Shown here: in pieces, positions 58,200-64,000 of the stretch
Position numbering within the stretch: the stretch's first letter is position 1
Layout of the letters: the number at the start of each line of letters is the position of its first letter
NCBI RefSeq assembly: GCF_004283755.1
Contig: NZ_SHMH01000011.1
Coordinates: forward strand, 1-64,000
Origin: Pseudoxanthomonas winnipegensis
GTDB taxonomy: Bacteria > Pseudomonadota > Gammaproteobacteria > Xanthomonadales > Xanthomonadaceae
Direction of reading: 5' to 3'
DNA: 64,000 bases
Notes under the pieces: model-generated
Told to the model about the DNA's origin: nothing
What the model saw: only the letters and a program-made list of their open reading frames with translations
Databases searched by the model: none
Position numbers and translations under genes: made by a program

Positions 58200-58658
58200 A
58201 TGTCGGGTCGGGGACCGCGCCCACAAGGATTCTGGCAGGGACGTGGACGGCTGCTGCTGGTCGCTGTGGCGATCGCCGCGGTCGCCTGGCAGGCCACGCG
58301 CGCGCCGCGGCCTGCCACCGAAAGCACACCGGCGCCGATCGCCACCACAGCCTTCGGCGCGGCGGCGCAGGCCGACGCCCTGCCCGCCTTCCTGCCGCCC
58401 GAGGCGCGCGACACCCTGGCGCTGATCGCGCGCGGCGGACCCTTCCCGTATCCGCAGGACGGCACGGTCTTCGGCAACTACGAGGGACGCCTGCCCGCCC
58501 AGCCGCGCGGCTGGTACCACGAGTACACGGTGCGAACGCCCGGCGCACCCAACCGCGGCGCGCGCCGGATCATCACCGGTGGCACACCGCCGCGCGCGTA
58601 CTGGTACACCGCCGACCATTACGAGAGCTTCCGCTCGTTCCAGGTGCCGCGTCCATGA
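58200..58658 (+). CDS. Barnase-type ribonuclease (N1/T1 family)
   Basis: A 152-residue exported or membrane-anchored guanyl-specific RNase. A single hydrophobic segment (about 18-38, LLLVAVAIAAVAWQATRA) precedes the catalytic domain (about 62-152). Catalytic candidates follow barnase: Glu in GWYHEYTVRTP, Arg in RGARRIITGG, and His in YTADHYESFRSF, matching barnase TDHYQTF. ATG 58200 is preferred (GGGGAAGG upstream) over ATG 58188. It overlaps its inhibitor gene by 4 bases. Confidence 0.85.
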   Translation: MSGRGPRPQGFWQGRGRLLLVAVAIAAVAWQATRAPRPATESTPAPIATTAFGAAAQADALPAFLPPEARDTLALIARGGPFPYPQDGTVFGNYEGRLPAQPRGWYHEYTVRTPGAPNRGARRIITGGTPPRAYWYTADHYESFRSFQVPRP

Positions 58659-59089
58659 ACGCCGATCAGGATCCGCATCTGGAGGACGCCAGCCGCGCCG
58701 GCGTGTATTTCGTCGGCATGCAGGACCTGGACGTGCTGGCCGCCTACGCCTTCAGCGCGCGCCTGGTGCTGCGGCGGATCGACCTGCTCGGCGTGCGCGA
58801 CAAGCAGACCCTGCTGCTGCGCGTCGCCGTGGCGCTGGACTTTCCCCTGGGCACCGGACGCAACTGGGATGGCCTGCTGGATGGCCTGCGCGACCTGAGC
58901 TGGTTGCCCGGCGCCGGCTACGTGCTGCTGCTGGAAAGCGCTGGCGAACTGCACGCGCGCAACGAGGCCGACTTCGACACGCTGGTCTCGGTGCTGGACC
59001 AGGCGCAGCTGGCCTGGCGCGAACGCGGCCTGCCGTTCTGGGCGTTCCTGGCGCTGCGCGACAAGGACATGGATGCGCTCGAGGATTAG
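58655..59089 (+). CDS. Barstar family ribonuclease inhibitor
   Basis: A 144-residue cytoplasmic protein of the barstar family, expected to bind and block the RNase encoded by the overlapping upstream gene. Typical features: acidic N-terminus, LRRIDLLGVRDKQTLLLRVAVALDFP (split here as the helix that meets the nuclease; about 45-70), NWDGLLDGLRDLSWLP (about 74-89, the conserved NWDAL-like motif) and a final acidic DKDMDALED. The ATGA overlap ensures coupled synthesis. Confidence 0.85.
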   Translation: MNADQDPHLEDASRAGVYFVGMQDLDVLAAYAFSARLVLRRIDLLGVRDKQTLLLRVAVALDFPLGTGRNWDGLLDGLRDLSWLPGAGYVLLLESAGELHARNEADFDTLVSVLDQAQLAWRERGLPFWAFLALRDKDMDALED

Positions 59090-59176
59090 CGCGGGCGATG
59101 CGCTGCGCTGGAGGGCCAAGCCTTCGAAGCGCTGCCAGAAGCGCGAGCCGCACGGTGCGCCATGCGATCATGGTGC

Positions 59177-60553
59177 ATGGATGATTTCTCGACACTGCCG
59201 CTGAGCGACGCGCTGCGGCGCGGCCTCGACGCCGCCGGCTACACCCGCCCCACCGAGATCCAGGCGCGCGCGCTGCCGGCCGTTCTCGACGGGCGCGACC
59301 TCATCGCCCAGGCGCCGACCGGCAGCGGCAAGACCGCCGCCTTCGCCTTGGGGCTGCTGGCGCGGGTGGACACCGGCCTGGTCAAGACCCAGGCGCTGGT
59401 GCTGTGCCCCACGCGCGAGCTGGCCGACCAGGTCGCCCGCGCCGTGCGTCGCCTGGCCGTCGGCCTGCCCAATCTGAAGGTCTCGCTGCTGTGCGGCGGC
59501 ATGGCGCTGGAACCGCAGCTGGCCTCGCTCGAGCACGATCCGCACGTGGTGGTCGGCACGCCCGGCCGCGTGCAGGAGCTGATGCGCAAGAAGGCCCTGC
59601 ATCTGAACGGCGTGCGCGTGCTGGTCCTGGACGAGGGCGACCGCATGCTGGACATGGGCTTCGAGGACCAGATCCGCGAGATCGTCGGGCGCACGCCCAA
59701 GACCCGGCAGAGCCTGCTGTTCTCGGCCACCTGGCCCGAGGCGATCCGCGGCATCGCCCAGGACATGCTGCGCGAGCCGCTCGAAGTGGCCGCAGGCCAG
59801 ACCGCCGCCGCTGCGCCGGATATCCTGCAGCGCTTCTGCGAGGTCGAACCCGCCCTGCGGCAGAAGGCCCTGGCCGGCCTGCTGCTGGCCCAGCGCGTGG
59901 AGCCGGCCGTGGTGTTCTGCAATACGCGCAAGGACGTGGACGAGGTGGCCAACTCGCTGCAGGGCTACGGCTTCTCGGCGCTGGCCCTGCACGGCGACCT
60001 GGAGCAGCGCGATCGCGAGGAGGTGCTGGTGCGCTTCGCCGGCGGCAGCTGCAATGTGCTGGTGGCCAGCGATGTGGCCGCGCGCGGCCTGGACGTGGAA
60101 GACGTGGCCGCGGTGTTCAACTACGAACTGCCGACCGACACCGACACCTACACCCACCGCATCGGCCGCACCGCGCGCGCCGGACGCAGCGGCCTGGCCT
60201 TCAGCCTGGTCGCCCCGCGCGAACTGCCCCGGGCGCGGATGCTCGAGGAACTCACCGGCGCGCCGCTGGAATGGATGAAGACCCCGCTGGCCACCGGCCG
60301 CCCGGCGCAGCCGCCGCGCGCGCCGTTCGCCACCCTGCGCGTGGACGGCGGCAAGAAGGACAAGCTGCGTCCCGGCGACCTGCTCGGCGCCCTGACCGGC
60401 GACGCCGGCTTGCCCGGCAGCGCGATCGGCAAGATCATGATCGGCCCGGTGCGCAGCTATGTCGCCGTGCAGGCCGGTCAGGCCGACAAGGCCGTGGCGC
60501 GCCTGTCGGCCGGCAAGATCAAGGGCCGCAGCTTCCGCGTGCGCAAGCTTTGA
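59177..60553 (+). CDS. dbpA: ATP-dependent RNA helicase DbpA
   Basis: A 458-residue DEAD-box helicase that acts on 23S rRNA hairpin 92 during large-subunit assembly. Motifs: Q motif TRPTEIQARALP, Walker A APTGSGKT (about 47), PTRELA, FSATW, and domain 2 HRIGRTARAG. The C-terminal DbpA RNA-binding RRM (about 385-458, GDLLGALTGDAG, IGPVRSYVAV) is present. Motif II reads LDEGDRMLDMGF, so the usual DEAD is DEGD. ATG 59177 starts MDDFSTLPLS. It converges with crcB. Confidence 0.93.
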   Translation: MDDFSTLPLSDALRRGLDAAGYTRPTEIQARALPAVLDGRDLIAQAPTGSGKTAAFALGLLARVDTGLVKTQALVLCPTRELADQVARAVRRLAVGLPNLKVSLLCGGMALEPQLASLEHDPHVVVGTPGRVQELMRKKALHLNGVRVLVLDEGDRMLDMGFEDQIREIVGRTPKTRQSLLFSATWPEAIRGIAQDMLREPLEVAAGQTAAAAPDILQRFCEVEPALRQKALAGLLLAQRVEPAVVFCNTRKDVDEVANSLQGYGFSALALHGDLEQRDREEVLVRFAGGSCNVLVASDVAARGLDVEDVAAVFNYELPTDTDTYTHRIGRTARAGRSGLAFSLVAPRELPRARMLEELTGAPLEWMKTPLATGRPAQPPRAPFATLRVDGGKKDKLRPGDLLGALTGDAGLPGSAIGKIMIGPVRSYVAVQAGQADKAVARLSAGKIKGRSFRVRKL

Positions 60554-60559
60554 GCATGG

Positions 60560-60582
60560 GGCCGGCGCTCAGGGCGCCGGCC
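60560..60582. terminator. Hairpin between convergent dbpA and crcB
   Basis: GGCCGGCGC and GCGCCGGCC pair around TCAGG. The hairpin overlaps the end of crcB and lacks a T run, so bidirectional termination is only suggested. Confidence 0.4.
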
Positions 60583-60973
60583 GCAGCTGCAGCGCGATCC
60601 AGGCGCCCAGCGCGACCAGCACCAGCCCACCGGCCAGGCTGACCCCGAGGTTGGCGAAGGCCACCATGCCGCGCCCCGTGCGCGCCAGCATCAGGCTTTC
60701 CATCATCAGCGAGGAGAAGGTGGTCAGCCCGCCCAGGATGCCGACCACCAGGAACGCGCGCAGGTACAGCGCCGAGGGCCCGCGATTCTCCAGCCACACC
60801 AGCAGGAAACCGCCAACCAGCGAGCCGATGAAGTTGGCCGCCAGCGTGCCGTAGGGGAAGCCGCTGCCGAACTGGCGCAGCATCTGCCCGCCGATCCAGA
60901 AGCGCAGGCCCGCGCCCAGCGCACCGCCGCCCATCACCAGCGCCAGCTGCTGCCACCACAGGGACGGATTCAT
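60569..60973 (-). CDS. crcB: Fluoride ion channel CrcB (Fluc)
   Basis: A 134-residue dual-topology membrane protein that exports fluoride. Four hydrophobic segments and the family motifs GGGALGAGLRFWIG (about 16-29), YGTLAANFIGSLVGGF (about 42-57) and VGILGGLTTFSSLMME (about 78-93, with the conserved TTFS) are present. A fluoride riboswitch lies 120 bases upstream in the same transcript, which explains induction by fluoride. Confidence 0.95.
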   Translation of the reverse strand: MNPSLWWQQLALVMGGGALGAGLRFWIGGQMLRQFGSGFPYGTLAANFIGSLVGGFLLVWLENRGPSALYLRAFLVVGILGGLTTFSSLMMESLMLARTGRGMVAFANLGVSLAGGLVLVALGAWIALQLRPAP

Positions 60974-61092
60974 GCCGCACCTCGCTCGGCGCGCAGCGAC
61001 AGGACAAGACAGGGGTGTAAGGCGTGTTGCGGCATGACGGTCTCCGAAGGATCGATGCCGGGGCACGCACCTGCCACCCCGGCGTGGGGTTG

Positions 61093-61160
61093 GGCAGGCA
61101 TCATCAGCACGACGGTCGCGCCGCCGGCGGTTCGAGGAGGAATGCCATCTCCTGTGGGCC
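61093..61160 (-). ncRNA. Fluoride riboswitch (crcB motif)
   Basis: On the minus strand the RNA reads AGGAGATGGCATTCCTCC, a short spacer, AACCGCC, a GGCGGCGCGACC hairpin, and GCTGATGATGCCTGCC. These are the conserved blocks of the crcB motif: the GGAGAUGGCAUUCCUCC stem-loop, the pseudoknot strand and the CUGAUGAYGCCU end. It ends 120 bases before crcB and starts 16 bases past the rarA stop. It should turn crcB expression on when fluoride binds. Confidence 0.88.
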
Positions 61161-61175
61161 GCGACGATAGCCGCT

Positions 61176-62537
61176 TCAGCGCGCCTTGTCAGCCCGCGCC
61201 TGGGCGCGCGCCGCGCGCAAGGCATCGAGCTTCTGCTTGAGCTTGATCTCCAGCCCGCGCTCGACCGGCTGGTAGTAGATGCGCTCGCCCATCGCATCGG
61301 GGAAGCCGGTCTGGTCCAGCGCGATGCCGCCCTCGGCGTCGTGGTCGTACTGATAGCCCTGGCCGTAGCCCAGGCCCTTCATCAGCTTGGTCGGCGCGTT
61401 GCGCAGGTGCATGGGCACCTCCTGGGTGCCGGTCTCGCGGACCTCGGCCTTGGCCTGGTTGAAAGCGGCATAGCCGGCGTTGGACTTGGCGGTGGCGGCC
61501 AGGTACAGCACCAGCTGGGCCAGCGCGAGCTCCCCTTCCGGGCTGCCCAGACGCTCGTAGATGTCCCAGGCCTCCAGCGCCATCTGCTGGGCGCGCGGAT
61601 CGGCCAGGCCGATGTCCTCGATCGCCATGCGCGTGAGCCGGCGCGCCAGATAGGCCCGGTCGCAGCCGCCATCGAGCATGCGCGTGAGCCAGTACAGCGC
61701 CGAATCCGGATTGGAGCTGCGCACCGACTTGTGCAGCGCCGAGATCTGGTCGTAGAACTGCTCGCCGCCCTTGTCGAAGCGGCGCGTGCGGTCGGCCAGC
61801 ACCTGCACCAGCGTGGCCTCGGTAACCTGGCCACCCTCGTCCACCGCCAGTTCGGCGGCGATCTCCAGCAGGGTCAGCGCGCGGCGCACGTCGCCATCGG
61901 CCGCGCCGGCGATCTGCATCAGCGCCTCATCGGAGACCTCCAGCCCCTGCCCGCCCAGCCCGCGCTCGCTGTCTTCCAGCGCGTGGCGCAGCGCCTGGGC
62001 GATGTCGGCCGGCGAGACCGCCTCCATCACGTGCACGCGGCAGCGCGAGAGCAGCGCCGAGTTCAGCTCGAAGGACGGGTTCTCGGTGGTCGCCCCGACG
62101 AACAGGATCGTGCCGCGCTCGATATGCGGCAGGAACGCATCCTGCTGGCCCTTGTTGAAGCGGTGCACCTCGTCGACGAACAGCACCGTGCGCCGCCCCT
62201 GGGCGAAGCGGTGCGCGGCCTCGGCCAGCACCTGGCGCACCTCCGGCAGTCCGGAGAGCACCGCGGAGATCGCCTTGAATTCCGCATCGGCGTACTGCGC
62301 CAGCAGCAGCGACAGCGTGGTCTTGCCGCAGCCCGGCGGCCCCCACAGGATCATCGAATGCACGCGCCCGGACTCGATCGCGCGGCGCAGCGCCGTACCC
62401 GGCGCGAGCAGGCGGCGCTGGCCGACCATCTCGTCGAGCGTGCGCGGGCGCATGCGCTCGGCCAGCGGCTGCAACGCGCTGCGATCGACGCTCAGCAGAT
62501 CGTCGGTGGGAGGCTGGGAAGTGCGGGTGCGGGCCAC
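61176..62537 (-). CDS. rarA: Replication-associated recombination protein A
   Basis: A 453-residue AAA+ ATPase (MgsA/RarA, Mgs1/WRNIP1 family) acting at stalled replication forks. Walker A WGPPGCGKTTLSLLL (about 65-79), Walker B LFVDEVHRFNK (about 118), sensor ATTENPSFELN, and the C-terminal tetramerisation region (KLMKGLGYGQGYQYDHD, YYQPVERG) are present. ATG at 62535-62537 starts MARTRTSQPP. It sits between lolA and crcB on the same strand, the usual order in this family of bacteria. Confidence 0.95.
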   Translation of the reverse strand: MARTRTSQPPTDDLLSVDRSALQPLAERMRPRTLDEMVGQRRLLAPGTALRRAIESGRVHSMILWGPPGCGKTTLSLLLAQYADAEFKAISAVLSGLPEVRQVLAEAAHRFAQGRRTVLFVDEVHRFNKGQQDAFLPHIERGTILFVGATTENPSFELNSALLSRCRVHVMEAVSPADIAQALRHALEDSERGLGGQGLEVSDEALMQIAGAADGDVRRALTLLEIAAELAVDEGGQVTEATLVQVLADRTRRFDKGGEQFYDQISALHKSVRSSNPDSALYWLTRMLDGGCDRAYLARRLTRMAIEDIGLADPRAQQMALEAWDIYERLGSPEGELALAQLVLYLAATAKSNAGYAAFNQAKAEVRETGTQEVPMHLRNAPTKLMKGLGYGQGYQYDHDAEGGIALDQTGFPDAMGERIYYQPVERGLEIKLKQKLDALRAARAQARADKAR

Positions 62538-62582
62538 ACCGCCATTGTAGGCGGTGCGCGCCCAGGCGTCGTCGCGACGGCC

Positions 62583-63212
62583 TTACTGCGCCGCGCCGAC
62601 CACGTCCACGCCGGCGGTCGGCTTGTAGCTGAAGGTGCCGGCGGCGAAGGCCGGGTTGCGCTTCCAGCCGCTGAACTCCACCTCGGTGCGCTGGCCGACC
62701 GCGTCGGTCACCTTCATGCGCTTGAGCTGGCCGTTGGCGAAGCCCAGTTCGGCCACTTCGAAGCCGCTGGTCGCATCATCCCGCTTGGGCGTGAGCGTCA
62801 TCCATTCCAGGCCTTGCGCGGCCGGGGCCTGGGAGACGTCGAACTTGGCGTCCAGTTCCTTGGGCTTGAGCAGCGCGGCCAGCGGGCTGCTCTGCGCCTC
62901 GCTGCCCTGGTCGCGCACGGTGGCCTGCTGCAGGTCCGGTTCGTAGATCCAGACTTTCCTGCCGTCGGCCACGATCAGCTGTTCGTAGGGCTTGGCATAC
63001 TCCCAGCGGAACAGGTCCGGCGTGGACAGCGCCACGCGGCCGCTGGAGCGCTCCTTCACCGCGCCGTTGGCGTTGTAGACGGTCTGGCTGAACTGCGCGT
63101 CCAGGCCCTTGAGGCCGTTGGTGAAGGCGACCAGCTCGGCGCGCGCGTCGGCCAGCGCGGTGCCGGCCAGCAGCGCCGTGCCCAACACGGCCAATCTCAG
63201 CATGCGGATCAT
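62583..63212 (-). CDS. lolA: Outer-membrane lipoprotein carrier protein
   Basis: A 209-residue periplasmic chaperone that ferries lipoproteins from LolCDE to LolB. Signal peptide about 1-21 (MLRLAVLGTALLAGTALA). The mature part has FTNGLKGLDAQFSQTVYNANG, RFxWEYxxP as LFRWEYAKPYEQLIVADG (about 72-89) and a hydrophobic cavity pattern to the end. The first codon could be 63212 or 63203. It is 45 bases before rarA and follows ftsK. Confidence 0.93.
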   Translation of the reverse strand: MIRMLRLAVLGTALLAGTALADARAELVAFTNGLKGLDAQFSQTVYNANGAVKERSSGRVALSTPDLFRWEYAKPYEQLIVADGRKVWIYEPDLQQATVRDQGSEAQSSPLAALLKPKELDAKFDVSQAPAAQGLEWMTLTPKRDDATSGFEVAELGFANGQLKRMKVTDAVGQRTEVEFSGWKRNPAFAAGTFSYKPTAGVDVVGAAQ

Positions 63213-63398
63213 GCAAAACCCCTGATGTCGTGATGCGGCAAGTGTGACGCGTCCAATCTGAATCGGCGGGCCATGGCGGCTGCCGCGAACGGGCGGGATC
63301 CGGCTGCAGGCCCGCGCGCGGCAGGCGAGGCAGCCTCGACGATCCAGCGAAGGATGGCCGGGCGGCGTTGCGCCGCTCCGTCGAAGTTCCCCGCCGCT
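63213..63398. other. Intergenic region between ftsK and lolA
   Basis: 186 bases, very GC-rich, no gene seen. It should contain the lolA promoter or simply connect the transcripts. Confidence 0.5.
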
Positions 63399-64000
63399 TC
63401 AGCGCGGCGGTGGCGCCAGGACGCTGCGGTCGCCGTTGTGCTCGGGCGCACTGACCACGCCGGCCGCTTCCATCGCCTCGACCAGCCGGGCGGCGCGGTT
63501 GTAGCCGATCTTCAGGCGACGCTGCACGCCGGAGATGGAGGCGCGGCGCGTCTCGGTGACGATCTGCACGGCCTGGTCGTAGAGCGGATCGGCCTCCGGA
63601 TCGTCGCTGCCGGCCGATTCGGGCAGGCCGGTCGCGCCGACCACCACGCCATCGCCCATGGTCTGCACTTCTTCCAGCACGCCTTCGATGTAGTCCACCG
63701 GGCCGCTGGCCTTGAGGTGCTCGACCACGCGGTGCACCTCCTCGTCGGAGACGAAGGCGCCGTGCACGCGGTCCGGCATGGCCGTGCCCGGCGGCAGGTA
63801 GAGCATGTCACCATGGCCCAGCAGGGTCTCGGCGCCGGACTGGTCCAGGATGGTGCGCGAGTCGATCTTGGAGCTGACCTGGAAGGCGATGCGGGTCGGG
63901 ATGTTGGCCTTGATCAGGCCGGTGATCACGTCCACCGAGGGGCGCTGGGTGGCCAGGATCAGGTGGATGCCGGCCGCGCGCGCCTTCTGCGCCAGGCGGG
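63399..64000 (-). CDS. ftsK: DNA translocase FtsK, C-terminal part (runs off the window)
   Basis: 200 codons of the motor end of FtsK, open to the right edge. [20 protein letters not shown] and [20 protein letters not shown] are the conserved RecA-like motor, [14 protein letters not shown] follows, and the C-terminal gamma winged helix is at [20 protein letters not shown] and [18 protein letters not shown]. The gamma domain reads KOPS sequences and activates XerD at dif. A dif-like site lies 59 kb to the left, so the substrate and the motor of the same system are near each other here. Confidence 0.95.
   Translation of the reverse strand, partial: RLAQKARAAGIHLILATQRPSVDVITGLIKANIPTRIAFQVSSKIDSRTILDQSGAETLLGHGDMLYLPPGTAMPDRVHGAFVSDEEVHRVVEHLKASGPVDYIEGVLEEVQTMGDGVVVGATGLPESAGSDDPEADPLYDQAVQIVTETRRASISGVQRRLKIGYNRAARLVEAMEAAGVVSAPEHNGDRSVLAPPPR

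Noticed and set aside
53927..58477. A 1516-codon open frame on the minus strand spanning the rhomboid, POT and M14 genes
   Set aside because: Only its last 201 codons (rhomboid) are real; the rest is antisense to the M14 gene or out of frame with the POT gene and has no domain.

Overview
The window reads as chromosome of a high-GC gammaproteobacterium of the Xanthomonadaceae/Lysobacteraceae (Xanthomonas, Stenotrophomonas, Pseudoxanthomonas type). The reasons are TonB-dependent receptors, a creBC-rlmJ block, a ftsK-lolA-rarA-crcB block, the intergenic palindrome families, and a remnant of a Xanthomonas-type filamentous phage beside a dif-like site. The dif-like site at 4415-4442 suggests the replication terminus. 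No rRNA, tRNA or CRISPR array was seen.

Region 1 (1-8288) is a mobile-element junkyard. It starts with the 3' end of an IS3-family element, which cuts off the last gene of a tightly packed operon of three different tyrosine recombinases (minus strand). Upstream of that operon lies the dif-like site, then an intact fourth tyrosine recombinase (plus). Next, on minus, is one reading frame joining a beta-class DNA methyltransferase to the C-terminal half of a bacterial SSB. Behind it are a scrap of filamentous-phage replication protein and a left-truncated IS5-family element.

Region 2 (8289-24403) is mostly core genome: pyrC, an H-NS-like protein, a ClC chloride transporter, an iron-uptake pair (siderophore-type TonB receptor plus PepSY/flavodoxin reductase), an RND pump pair, a LysR-pirin divergent pair and small membrane or secreted proteins. 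Clusters of GGGGAGG-type palindromes fill intergenic gaps.

Region 3 (24483-32416) is a coherent operon: ECF sigma factor, RskA-like anti-sigma factor, acyl desaturase, FAD oxidoreductase, DUF1365 protein, Cfa-type methyltransferase, DUF1295 membrane protein, and a second Cfa-like methyltransferase after a repeat. Most genes overlap by 4 bases. It looks like a stress-inducible membrane-lipid modification pathway.

Region 4 (32550-42864) holds creBC, rlmJ, a second TonB receptor, a GNAT acetyltransferase and mfd. Region 5 (42881-45632) is accessory: integron-type attC-like sites without an integrase, a small exported cassette protein, a GIY-YIG-like nuclease, a small GNAT enzyme, and a diverged, internally deleted copy of the 3' end of lhr.

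Region 6 (45633-64000) contains a giant Lhr helicase with an in-frame repeat insertion, gpmA, a rhomboid protease, a POT transporter, an M14 peptidase, a barnase/barstar pair, dbpA, a fluoride riboswitch with crcB, rarA, lolA and the C-terminal part of ftsK. The best candidates for something new are the methyltransferase-SSB fusion in the dif-associated recombinase/phage junction, the integrase-less cassette cluster with its GIY-YIG protein, and the sigma-factor-led lipid operon.
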